Origin: Bacillota bacterium
Lineage (GTDB): Bacteria > Bacillota > Bacilli > Paenibacillales > Paenibacillaceae
Reading direction: 5' to 3'
Length of the DNA stretch: 64,000 bases
NCBI GenBank assembly: GCA_023460795.1
Contig: JAEWPC010000011.1
Coordinates: 1 to 64,000, forward strand
The notes below the pieces were generated by a model. That model was not told the origin of the DNA, did not search any database, and worked only from the letters and a program-made list of their open reading frames with translations. Below, piece after piece: positions 1-9,100 of this stretch (positions within the stretch are counted from its first letter, which is position 1; every line of letters starts with the position of its first letter). Made by a program: the position numbers and the translations under genes.

Positions 1-1431
1 TGTATTTCCGTTGCCTGTATTTCCGTTGCCATCACCGATGCCGTTATTGCCGCTCGCGGGTTCCGTTCCCGCGCTCGAATCGTTGACTTGGATGACAACT
101 CCTTGTGCCGGTTCCACTCTATCCGGCATTCTGTCGAACGTTGATCCGCTGACGTTGACTTTCGCATATTTCACGTTGCCATTGCCGGTTACTTCCGTAA
201 TGGAATCGAGAACGACCGCGTCAACATTCGCATTTTCCGCCAAATTCAACTTGGTGCGCGCAGCGCTGCTGTTTACTTTAAGCTCGCTGATCGATCCGTT
301 AAGCAAATCAACGGAAACATTAGGCGTATCCACGATTACGGAAGTAAACCTACCGCTTAGACTGACGGTCGGGTTGCCTGTCGTTTCGTCAATCGCGATG
401 GTAACGTCTCCGAACCCCGACCCGATGGTTTCATTCGTCTCCAAAGCCGCGCCGGTTTTCAGCGATGTTCGATCGATATTCGTTGATCCCGAAGCGACAA
501 TCCGGACGCTTCCTGTTTTCTTGTCCACAATCACTTGGAATAATCGAGAATCGATCACATGGACGCTGTGTTCGCCTCCGCCGCTAACGACCGTCAAGCC
601 TTCTACGACGATGGCATCCAGCGTAACATCTCCTTCTCCGACGGATTGAGCAATCAGCAGATTGCCCGTAATCCGCACATTCCGCAAAGTGACGTCCGGA
701 GAAGTAATGATGACGTTGCCGCGGATCGTGTTAACTTGACGATCCGGCCCGTAAGTGCCGGCCGTTACGATCTTCATAGCCGCCGTTGAATCCAGCGCGA
801 CAATCGCTTCCGCCCGCGTAATCGGTTGATCGGGGCGAAACGTTCCGTCCGGGTATCCCTTCATGTAGCCCTGGCCAACGACTGCCGAGATTGCCCCTCG
901 GCTCCATGCGGGGATCGACGCCTTGTCGCTGAACTTCAAGTCGCTCTTCTCTCCAGACTGCTCCAATCCTAGCAATCTGGCGATCACGACCGACGCTTCT
1001 TGCCGGCTGATCGGCTCGTTCGGACGAAAAGTATGATCCTGATAACCGGCAATATATCCGGCCGCTTTCGCTATTCTCACGTCCGTGGCGTACCATGCGT
1101 CAGCGACATCCAAGTAGTCGATAGTCGCCCGTTCTTGATAGCCGTACAACCGGTTGGCCAAAGCGATGAATTCTGCCCGGGTCACTTCTTGCTCCGGGTG
1201 AAAGCCGCCGTCTTCACGGCCCCGAACCAATCCCAGATCGACCCAGCTCTCGATCGCTTGCTCGGCCCAATGGCCCTGAATATCGTTGAGAACGATCCGG
1301 GATGCCGGTTCTTCCGGCGATTCCACCTCCGCCGCCGACAGCGTTCCAAAAGGGAACAAACCGGATATGATCGCCATGATCACGATCCCGATTAATGTCG
1401 TACGTCGTTTCTTCCTGCTCGCGTAATGCAT
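1..1431 (-). CDS. SLH-domain secreted surface protein, 3' end cut by window
   Basis: The gene is open from an ATG at 1431 to the left edge (477 codons, no stop), so its C-terminus is missing. A GAGAGGAG ribosome site lies about 9 nt upstream. The product starts with a basic stretch and a hydrophobic signal peptide (roughly residues 10-31). Three S-layer homology repeats follow (about 40-215), each with the 'F.P...(T/S)R.E' signature. Known SLH domains bind pyruvylated secondary cell-wall polymer, so the protein is probably anchored outside the cell. Residues from about 220 form a repetitive, Val/Ile/Thr-rich region that looks like a beta-helix or other beta-rich stalk, and the last visible part is a Gly-Asn-Gly-Asn-Thr repeat linker. 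Several long antisense reading frames cross it, but the SLH motifs identify the minus strand as coding. The function beyond surface attachment is unknown. Confidence 0.88.
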   Translation of the reverse strand, partial: MHYASRKKRRTTLIGIVIMAIISGLFPFGTLSAAEVESPEEPASRIVLNDIQGHWAEQAIESWVDLGLVRGREDGGFHPEQEVTRAEFIALANRLYGYQERATIDYLDVADAWYATDVRIAKAAGYIAGYQDHTFRPNEPISRQEASVVIARLLGLEQSGEKSDLKFSDKASIPAWSRGAISAVVGQGYMKGYPDGTFRPDQPITRAEAIVALDSTAAMKIVTAGTYGPDRQVNTIRGNVIITSPDVTLRNVRITGNLLIAQSVGEGDVTLDAIVVEGLTVVSGGGEHSVHVIDSRLFQVIVDKKTGSVRIVASGSTNIDRTSLKTGAALETNETIGSGFGDVTIAIDETTGNPTVSLSGRFTSVIVDTPNVSVDLLNGSISELKVNSSAARTKLNLAENANVDAVVLDSITEVTGNGNVKYAKVNVSGSTFDRMPDRVEPAQGVVIQVNDSSAGTEPASGNNGIGDGNGNTGNGNT

Positions 1432-1535
1432 CCTATTCGAACTCCTCTCGTTCTAGTAATCCAGCGTAAACGGCTTTTGCTAGGATCACTTAAGCGAATT
1501 GATTAATGGATATGGGACAAGAAACTATCAATGCT

Positions 1536-1541
1536 ATTATA
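1536..1541 (-). promoter_or_regulatory. possible -10 box of the SLH gene
   Basis: On the minus strand this is a perfect TATAAT, about 105 bp upstream of the SLH start codon at 1431 and downstream of the terminator of the preceding operon. No good -35 hexamer is visible at 17 bp, so this is a tentative call. Confidence 0.3.
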
Positions 1542-1582
1542 AAAAGCTACGCTAAAAGAATAATGAAAGAATTGTCGAACCA

Positions 1583-1619
1583 TGACTAAAACCCGCGGAG
1601 CATCAAGCATCCGCGGGTT
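1583..1619 (-). terminator. rho-independent terminator of the peptide-export operon
   Basis: An inverted repeat of about 10 bp (AACCCGCGGA paired with its complement, 1590-1619) lies 15 bp downstream of the ABC exporter stop codon. On the minus strand it is followed by TTTTAGTC, which fits an intrinsic terminator. Confidence 0.8.
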
Positions 1620-1633
1620 AATAGACGAAACGT

Positions 1634-4600
1634 TCATTCGCCTAACTGCTGACTGACCAAGTAATGATAAAGCCCTTTGGCTTCGAGCAGCTCGGCATGG
1701 GAACCGGTCTCCACGACGGCTCCGCGATCCAATACGACGATCATATCCGCCTTCTGTATCGTGCTTAGACGATGGGCAATGATCAAGCAGGTGCGGCCCT
1801 TCAGCATCCTGTCCATGTTCATCTGAATGATTCGCTCCGACTCCGAATCGAGCGCGCTGGTCGCCTCATCGAAGATCACGATGCCCGGATCGCCAAGCAG
1901 CGCCCTCGCAATGGCGATTCGCTGCAGTTGCCCTCCGGACAGGCTCAATCCGCCTTCTCCGATCATCGTCTTGAAACCGAGCGGCAAAGCGGCTATAAAA
2001 TCGTAGGCTCCCGCCAGCTTCGCGGCCTCCTCCACTTCTTCCAACGTAGCCGATGGAAATCGGATCGCGATATTGTCTTGTATCGTCGCGCGGAATACTT
2101 GGTTCTCTTGCTGAACGATTCCGATCTTGCGGCGCAAGGAAGCGGCATGAATCTGACGGATGTCATGCCCGTCGACGCGAATCGTCCCGCCAGACGGCGT
2201 AAACAGCTTGGTCAGCAAATTCGCGAACGTGGATTTGCCGGCTCCGCTCCTTCCGACAAGCGCGACCGTCTGTCCGTGCTTGATCTGGAGATTGATCTGC
2301 CGCAAGATGTCGGGACCGTCCTTGCTGAACCGAAACGAGACGTTGTCGAACTGGATGTTACCTTTCAGAGCGGCCAATCTCCGCATATTGTGAGGCTCCG
2401 GCTCTTCCGGATTTGCTCTGAATACGTCGTCGATCCGTTCCATCGAGACCCGCACTTCCACCATATCGTTAAGCATCTGCAGCATTTGGGTAATCGCTAG
2501 TGTAACCGTCAAGTAAATCGACAAAAACGCTACGAATTGTCCCACCGTCAGTTGACCGCGCATGACGAACACGGCTCCCCCATACAGCACTAAGGCGTTG
2601 CCGATCATCTTGATGAAATCCGCGATCGTCTCCGACGCTACCAGCAGTTGGATGGCTTTGATTCGCTGTTTCAGCGAAAGCTGCAGCTTGTCCATCAGCT
2701 TCCAACGGATCGTCGGTTCCGCAGCAAGCGCCTTAACGGTCGTGATCAGCTTGATTGCTTCGACGATCGTCGTCTGCGACTCCGCCTCCGCTTCGAACTG
2801 CTTGCGGCTGTTCCGGCGCATCAGCGGGGAGAACAGAAGCACGAGCGCCACATAACAAGGAATGACGGCGCACGCGATCAACGACAGCTTCGCATGATAG
2901 ACGAACATGAGCGTCCCGTAAATGACGACCGTCAGAGAGTCGAGCATCAGCTGGACCGCCCCCGTCGTCAGCATTCTGCGGATCTTCTGATTTTCGCCCA
3001 CTCGGCTTGTCAGGTCGCCGATCGTACGAGCGAAGAAGAAAGACAAGGGCAAGCTTAGCAAATGCTTGTAGAAATCGCCCAACATGCCAATATCTATCTT
3101 CAAAGCGATTCGAGCCGCCAGGAAATTCCTGAACGAATTGGAGACGATATAACATAGAGATAAGGCAAGCATGCCAACCAGCAACGCTTGGAGAAGGTCG
3201 CCCTGTCCCTTGATAAGCGCCTTATCCACGATGACTTGGGTAACAATCGGAATCATAAGCGCGGTCAATTGGACGAGCAAGGACAGGACCAGAAGGGAGA
3301 TCAACGCTTTGCGATTCGGGGTCACATAAGCGAGAAATCTAGAAACCGGGCTGCGCATGCGCTCGCTCGCCGCAAGTCGATCCGTCGGGGCCAGCGTCAA
3401 GATCGCTCCGCTCCAGCCTGCTTCGAAATCGTCCCTGCTTTTTTTCTCCAAGCCGTATGCGGGATCGCCGACGATCACATGCTTTGGCGTCACCTCGTAT
3501 ACGACGATGAAGTGTTCGCCCTTCCAGTGCGCGATCGCGGGCAACTTCATCCCGGAGAGAGCATCCATCCGCGTCGTGAAGCCTTGCGCGGCCAAACCCA
3601 GGGATTCCGCCGTCTCCGTCAAGCCGTACAAGGTGCTGCCGGAGCGCGACATCTCCGTCTGCTCTCTGATTCGGTTGATCGGAATTCGCGAACCGTAATA
3701 GGCCATCACCATGGCAAGACAGGTGGGGCCGCAATCCATCTCGTTCTGCTGCAGGCGTATCGGATATTTACGCCAACGGAACCGGAAGGGGCGTTTCCGA
3801 TCGACCTCCGCCCATCGGACCGCATGGCTGGAGGCCGCCGCAAGCTCCCCCGTCACATCGTCATCGTCATACTTGGAAGTTTCGGTTACGTAATGGATAG
3901 CGATGCTTTCGATCGCCGTCCGCAATGCCGGGTGTTGCATGATCATGGCATCGAAGTCGTTCTTGCTCAATCGGAACAACTGAGCGTCGCTGGCGGCTAT
4001 GACCGTCGCCTTGCGCCTCGCTCCCGTCAGCAATGCCAACTCCCCGAAGAAGTCGCCGGAGATGAGCCGGTTGATGACCGTGCCGTCTTCTTCATTGATG
4101 ACCTCGCACTGTCCCGTATGAACGATAAAGAACGCGTCCCCTACGTCTCCTTGGCGTACAATCGACTGTCCCTTGTCCGCTTGAATCACGGTCATCCGTT
4201 CCAGGAATTTCCGAACCGCTTGATGATCTTCGATGGATAGAAGCTCCGTTCGCCTTAAGAACATCGTAACGGCGCGGGACGACATGTAGGTGACGAGCAG
4301 TGGCTTGAGCCCGGGGTTATGCGCGAACAGTTCGCGAAGCGTTTCAATTGGAATGGCCAGCAATCGCGCGTTGCCCGCCGCGGAGTATACGACGGGATTG
4401 CCCGGCCGCACTTCGTCGCTCTCCCATCCAAAGCTGTCCCCGTCCTTCAACAGGCCGAGGCTGTTCTCCGATCCGTCGGGCCGTTCGTCGATCATTCGGA
4501 TCTCGCCCGAGACGACGCAATACAAATATTGCGGGATGTCGTCCTTCTCCTGAATCGTCTGTCCGATCGAGAACCCCAGTATCCGCGCATGCTTGGACAG

Positions 4601-4678
4601 CTTCCGCTTCTCGTCTAGACTAAGTACGCCGAAAAAAGGAACCTGCTCCACATAGCCGATATACTTGTCCGTCTCCAT
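1634..4678 (-). CDS. peptidase-containing ABC exporter (C39) with two cNMP-binding-like domains
   Basis: A single-chain exporter of 1014 residues. Residues 1-260 hold two tandem cyclic-nucleotide-binding-like domains (the second with a clear 'GDFFGELALL' core). A C39 cysteine peptidase follows (about 305-435) with Cys316 in 'MDCGPTC', His389 and Asp405. Then come six predicted membrane helices (about 450-720) and an ABC ATPase with Walker A 'GRSGAGKST', signature 'LSGGQ' and Walker B 'IVIFDEATSALD'. C39 exporters cut leaders after a double glycine and pump the peptide out. A suitable 46-residue peptide is encoded two genes upstream (5540-5680). The ATG at 4678 is preferred over an upstream TTG because AGGGG lies about 11 nt before it. 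It follows the PpiC gene by 27 bp. Whether the cNMP domains bind a nucleotide is unknown. Confidence 0.9.
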   Translation of the reverse strand: METDKYIGYVEQVPFFGVLSLDEKRKLSKHARILGFSIGQTIQEKDDIPQYLYCVVSGEIRMIDERPDGSENSLGLLKDGDSFGWESDEVRPGNPVVYSAAGNARLLAIPIETLRELFAHNPGLKPLLVTYMSSRAVTMFLRRTELLSIEDHQAVRKFLERMTVIQADKGQSIVRQGDVGDAFFIVHTGQCEVINEEDGTVINRLISGDFFGELALLTGARRKATVIAASDAQLFRLSKNDFDAMIMQHPALRTAIESIAIHYVTETSKYDDDDVTGELAAASSHAVRWAEVDRKRPFRFRWRKYPIRLQQNEMDCGPTCLAMVMAYYGSRIPINRIREQTEMSRSGSTLYGLTETAESLGLAAQGFTTRMDALSGMKLPAIAHWKGEHFIVVYEVTPKHVIVGDPAYGLEKKSRDDFEAGWSGAILTLAPTDRLAASERMRSPVSRFLAYVTPNRKALISLLVLSLLVQLTALMIPIVTQVIVDKALIKGQGDLLQALLVGMLALSLCYIVSNSFRNFLAARIALKIDIGMLGDFYKHLLSLPLSFFFARTIGDLTSRVGENQKIRRMLTTGAVQLMLDSLTVVIYGTLMFVYHAKLSLIACAVIPCYVALVLLFSPLMRRNSRKQFEAEAESQTTIVEAIKLITTVKALAAEPTIRWKLMDKLQLSLKQRIKAIQLLVASETIADFIKMIGNALVLYGGAVFVMRGQLTVGQFVAFLSIYLTVTLAITQMLQMLNDMVEVRVSMERIDDVFRANPEEPEPHNMRRLAALKGNIQFDNVSFRFSKDGPDILRQINLQIKHGQTVALVGRSGAGKSTFANLLTKLFTPSGGTIRVDGHDIRQIHAASLRRKIGIVQQENQVFRATIQDNIAIRFPSATLEEVEEAAKLAGAYDFIAALPLGFKTMIGEGGLSLSGGQLQRIAIARALLGDPGIVIFDEATSALDSESERIIQMNMDRMLKGRTCLIIAHRLSTIQKADMIVVLDRGAVVETGSHAELLEAKGLYHYLVSQQLGE

Positions 4679-4705
4679 TGCTTTCAAGTCCCCTATAACC
4701 TATTC

Positions 4706-5470
4706 TCATGTCCACAACGCCGGCTTGCGCACGTTCGCTTCCATACGCCTTGCAGCAAGCCATTCATCGAAAAGGATTCGTTCGATTCTCGCCCGGGTGT
4801 CCGCGTTCAACTCCGCCGGGTATACCTCTTCGACCTTGATCAAGTAAAATTTCTTATCGATTTCGAGAGGCCCGGCTATCGTTCCGGAGACCGTCCCGAA
4901 CGCCTGCGCTTCGATACCCTTCGGCAACTGCGTTCTCTCCTTGCGGCCGATATACCCTCCGGCAAGCCTGGATGGCTCGTCGATGGAATAAGCGCGGGCA
5001 AGCATATAGAAAGGTTCGCCCTCCATGGTCTTAAATCGCAGCTCGCGTGCAAGCCCGCGTTCGTTCACGACGATCTGCGAGAGAGCAACCGCCTCGAAAC
5101 TTGACCTATGCTCCGTAAAGTAACTGTCGACCTTACCTGCCGCCACATGCTGGCGGACTCGCTCCTCCAACGCCTTCATCCGGGCGAAATCGGCTAGATC
5201 GGACATCGAAAGCCCGCGCTCCGTCAATCCATTCGCCAACTCGGAAGCCTGATAGAATCCATTCGCGACTCTCCATTCGTCGACCGCTTCCTGGATCTCT
5301 TCCTGACTAGCCGTTATACCCTTATCTTCCGCGAATGAGGCGATGAGAGCGCTCGAGATGTAATCGTTAATCGCACCGAAGTTTCCTCGAATGGCGGCGG
5401 AACGCAGTACGGCCGCTAACGAGTAGCTTCGTTCATCGATGTGAAGAGCCACGACTTGATCGAGTGACAT
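4706..5470 (-). CDS. parvulin/PpiC-type peptidyl-prolyl isomerase, cytoplasmic
   Basis: 254 residues. The N-terminal half is helical and SurA/PrsA-like. The C-terminal half (about 125-225) matches a PpiC rotamase fold ('SQIVVNE', 'ARAYSID.PSR.AGGYIG', 'GPLEIDKKFYLIKVEEV'). There is no signal peptide or lipobox, so it is probably cytoplasmic, unlike secreted PrsA. The start has a strong AAAGGAG 8 nt upstream. The gene lies between the double-glycine peptide gene and the C39 exporter, so an inferred role is chaperoning or maturing the precursor before export. Activity is not proven, as parvulin domains can be degenerate. Confidence 0.82.
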   Translation of the reverse strand: MSLDQVVALHIDERSYSLAAVLRSAAIRGNFGAINDYISSALIASFAEDKGITASQEEIQEAVDEWRVANGFYQASELANGLTERGLSMSDLADFARMKALEERVRQHVAAGKVDSYFTEHRSSFEAVALSQIVVNERGLARELRFKTMEGEPFYMLARAYSIDEPSRLAGGYIGRKERTQLPKGIEAQAFGTVSGTIAGPLEIDKKFYLIKVEEVYPAELNADTRARIERILFDEWLAARRMEANVRKPALWT

Positions 5471-5495
5471 CGCGCATACTCCTTTGTGGATAGCT

Positions 5496-5524
5496 ATATA
5501 AAAGCGCGGGAGCTGCTCCCGCGC
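5496..5524 (-). terminator. terminator/attenuator between the peptide gene and ppiC
   Basis: A GC-rich perfect 9-10 bp stem (GCGCGGGAG, 5504-5524) sits 16 bp after the peptide stop codon and on the minus strand runs into TTTTATATA. It lies between the peptide gene and the next gene of the operon, so it probably lets through only part of the transcription and gives more precursor than enzyme mRNA. Confidence 0.75.
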
Positions 5525-5539
5525 CGTGCTTCTTGCCCG

Positions 5540-5680
5540 TTAAATGAATCTGCCGCCGGTCACGTTCTTCGCTTCTTCCTCGGTCAGCTTCTTCGGCAGA
5601 TCGCCGAGCTTGATCTCGGCAGCCTTGTTCGTCTCGACGGACTCCTTGGTCGCGTCCGTTTTTTTTACTTGCTCTTCCAT
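5540..5680 (-). CDS. double-glycine leader peptide, candidate exported peptide precursor
   Basis: 46 residues with an ideal ribosome site (AAGGAGGTGATAACG before ATG at 5680), which decides the start against a longer upstream reading. The peptide is charged and helical. It ends in a typical C39 cleavage context, 'LTEEEAKNVTGG', followed by only Arg-Phe-Ile and the stop. The helical leader with hydrophobic positions before Gly-Gly resembles class II bacteriocin/RiPP leaders, and the operon supplies a C39 exporter. A three-residue product would be extraordinarily short, so either the product is a tiny signal peptide, the leader itself is exported, or the gene is a decoy or degenerate. No modification enzyme other than the PpiC protein is seen nearby. 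Confidence 0.75.
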   Translation of the reverse strand: MEEQVKKTDATKESVETNKAAEIKLGDLPKKLTEEEAKNVTGGRFI

Positions 5681-5894
5681 CGTTATCACCTCCTTCTTAA
5701 GGTCTACTCTAGCAAAGCCAAATAAAAGAATAATAAAAGGAGAATAAACCAAATAGCCCAACTCCGAATAAGGAAATAGGCGCGCCTTGCGACATTTTCA
5801 CCATATTTTCACCAAATCCAGGTAACATCGGGTTCAATCAAGATCAACATCAGCTAGGCGAAGGAAGAAAATAAAGATGCGGAGGTCATTGACA

Positions 5895-6059
5895 ATGGAA
5901 AAACAGTTTCTCGGGAAAGCGCTAATCGGCAAAAAAGTAGCGCAGGACATTCTGGACAACAAAGGAGTGCTTCTGATGAAATCGGGGACGATATTGACGG
6001 AGACGAAAGTGACTTTGCTTCAAAAATATAATATCGTTCAAGTATTCGTTGAGCAGTGA
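5895..6059 (+). CDS. stand-alone HD-GYP N-terminal-type small domain protein
   Basis: 54 residues, with GGAGG 9 nt before the ATG at 5895 (a start at 5877 lacks a site). The sequence has the form 'G..(V/L)A.DI.(D/N)..GVLL(M/L)K.GT.LTE..V..L....(I/V)..V.V', which resembles the short domain preceding HD-GYP c-di-GMP phosphodiesterase domains in many Firmicutes proteins. Here no HD-GYP domain follows: a stop and a terminator come directly after. It may be a free regulatory domain or a relic. It is transcribed divergently from the peptide-export operon. Confidence 0.65.
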   Translation: MEKQFLGKALIGKKVAQDILDNKGVLLMKSGTILTETKVTLLQKYNIVQVFVEQ

Positions 6060-6114
6060 TTCGCTTGGTAAAAGTGAGTGGGGAATTTCCCTAAGAGTCG
6101 CCACGAATAGGAAG

Positions 6115-6152
6115 AGGGGCTGACTTTCTCATCTGCGAGAGAGTCAGCCCCT
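6115..6152. terminator. bidirectional terminator
   Basis: A 16-bp stem (AGGGGCTGACT..., one G-U pair) lies between the convergent ends of the plus-strand small gene (stop 6059) and the minus-strand SLH gene (stop 6161). T-rich flanks are short, so efficiency is uncertain. Confidence 0.65.
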
Positions 6153-6160
6153 TCGGCGTA

Positions 6161-9100
6161 TTAGCTAATAGAATCCAAGAGTGCCTTTACTTGCGGGTTG
6201 AGCTTCAGCGCGTTCAAGATGATTTGTATAGCTTCCGCACGACTGGCATTGCTTCCGGCATCGAACCTTCCGTTCGCCTTCCCGTTTATGATGCCCGCCT
6301 GCGCCCCGGCTATAATCTCGTCCGCTGCGTAAGACCCCGCCAGATCATTGAAATTACCCTTGGACGAATCTTTCGCAACGTTGTCGAAGTTTATCACGCG
6401 AGACAGCATGGTCACCATTTCCTCGCGCGTAATCGTCTTCTCCGGCTTGAACGTCCCGTCCCCGTAACCATGGATCACTCCTGCCGCCACGAGGTTCCGG
6501 ATCGCCTCTTTCGCCCAGTTATTACCGATATCCTTCAATTCAGCGTTCGTATTGTCGCCGCCTTGGATATCGAATACGCGGTTCAGCAATACGGCAAACT
6601 CGGCGCGCGTGATCTTGCCATCCGGTTTGAACGTACCGTCGCCATAACCTTCAATCAGGCGCAGCTCAGCGAAAATATGGATCGACTTATCGGCCCAATG
6701 CCCCTGAATGTCAGCGAAAACAAGCTCTGCATTTGCTTTCTTCGCTTCTTCTATTTTGGTTTCAATCCTCTTGACTAGATTAGCGACATCAATTAGGTTG
6801 CGATCGAATACATCAACCGGGGGCTGCTCAGGATCAGTCTCCGGATCAGTAGTCTCTGGCGGCGCTGGATCATACGGCACAGTAGGCGTTGAACTCGGCG
6901 GACCGCTTGACGGCGCACGAGGCGTCACGGGATCGGAGGCATCGGAAGCCGTGCTGCTGCCCGCGCTATTGAATGCCTTGATCGTGAACGAATAGGTTAC
7001 TCCGTTGGTTAATCCCGTTACCGTGATCGGGCTTACCGTCCCTGTGACGGTCATATTACCCGGCATGGCCGTAACCTCATAAGAAGTAATCGGGCTTCCG
7101 CCATTCGCCGGGACCGTGAAGCTGACGGTGGCTTCGCCATTGCCGGCAACTGCGGTTACATCCCCTGGAGCCGATGGAACCGTTCGCGGCGTTGCGCTTA
7201 CTTCATTCGAAGCTGCGCTGATCCCGGACGGATATAGGGCTTTAACAACGAAATAGTACGTTGTCCCGTTCGTTAATCCGGTGGCATCATACACCGAACC
7301 GGTCACCGTCGCTAACGCATCTCCATACGCCTCGGAATCTGTTCGCCGGTACACCGCGTAGGTGACTGACCCCAACACATCGCTCCAAGCCAATAACGCA
7401 TGGCCGTCTCCAGCCGTTACGGACTCCACGGTCGGCGCGACGACTCCAGGCGATTGAAGTGTCACGGATTGACTCGTTATCCGCGCTAATCCGCCTGATG
7501 CATCGAATGCGAGCCGCGCTCCCGTCACTTCGGCTACATTAGTCGTGCCAAGATCGGTAAAGGCTGCGATGCCTGCGCTCGCCGTCGCCGTTGTCGTTCC
7601 TGTCAGCGTCCATTCGCCCGAATCCTGCTTAGATGCCGTCACGACCGTGCTATTGTCGCCTGTGCTCGTGTTTCCGTAAACATCAAGCAGTGTCACGACA
7701 GGCTGCCGCACGAAAGCGCCGCCGTTGCTGGCCGGAGCAATAAGGTCTGTGGACAGCGCCATCGAAACCGCGCTTCCCGCCGCTGGCGTGATGCTCACGA
7801 AGTTCGTCTCCGGCGTTACCACGCCAGCCACGCTAAACCCGATCGTCTGCGCCGCAGCCTTGTTCAGCTTCAAGTTCGCTGTGGCTACGCCATTCGTAAA
7901 CACGATGCCGATCGTATTAGGCCCCGTCGTCAAAGCCGTTCCGTTAAAGCTGCCGTAAGAGCCGTCTAGCGCTTGAGCGGAGCCGGATATCGTCACATCA
8001 TGCGCTCCGTTAAACGTTGTATCCGTATCGCCTACCGCATTCTTCACCGTCAGCGTGATCTCGTTGTCCGCTCCAACTTCAGGCGTCGCCGTGTCGGCAG
8101 ACGCGTTCGCCGTATATTTCACTATCGGCGCATACTTCTTCACCACGACCGTATTAGAGATGTCCCAATACGCAACATAAGGAGTATCGTTGCCATCGAA
8201 CGCGATCGATGCCGCGTAAGCCTCGCTTGACGAAATCTCCCCACCGCCTACGGTCACCCAACTGCTTCCCTCTAATTTCTTCACGAACGATTTATAGGTT
8301 CCCCCACTATAGCTACGAGTTACAGGATCATAGTTTCCCTTATCCTGATACACAACATAAGGGGTATCGCTACCGTCTAATACCATCGTTGGCCATGAAA
8401 CCGCACCTTCGGAAACTTCTGCACCGCCTACGGTCTCCCAACTGCTCCCTACGAGCTTCTTCACGTATGCTTTTTCGCTGTCCCCACCATCCCCAAACGC
8501 AATATAAGGGATGCCGCTGCCGTTGATCGCGATCGATGCAAACCAAAGATAACCTGTCGAAGTAGAATTACCTACAGCCACCCAGCTGTTACTGCTTGAG
8601 TCGTATTTCTTCACGGTCCCTCGCGCATTATTAGACTGCGTATCTTGGTATAAAACATAAGGAATATCCGTACTGCCGCTTCTATCGAACGCGATATCTA
8701 AAAATGCACCGTCACGTCCCCCAATCGACTTACTACCCACGCGCACCCAACTGTTACTGCTTGTGACGTATTTCTTCACGTTTATTTTGAAGGTACCATT
8801 TTCATTTAGAGGAGTTGCCTCATAATTCATAGAAAAATACGCAACATACGGCGTACCGACGCGGTCAATGGCCAATTTCAGATGCTTCAGCGTATCGTAA
8901 GTACCGTTTTGCGTAAAATTCGGGCTGCCGACCGTCATCCATTTCAATTGACCAAGTTCGTCCTGGTCATACTTCATTACGGTCGCTCCGGTGTTATTCT
9001 CCTTGTCCGAATACAGAACATACGGGATATCGTTGCCATCGATGACTAACGATACAAAATCGCCATAAACCAGAGTCGAAAAACCCGGATCACCCACTGT

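Noticed and set aside
11..649. Long plus-strand open frame across the first SLH gene
   Set aside because: It is antisense to a minus-strand frame with signal peptide and SLH motifs and has no recognisable protein content.
3188..4240. 350-codon plus-strand frame across the C39 exporter
   Set aside because: It is the complement of the cNMP, C39 and membrane domains. Its composition (many Arg/Asp/His) is typical of an antisense shadow.
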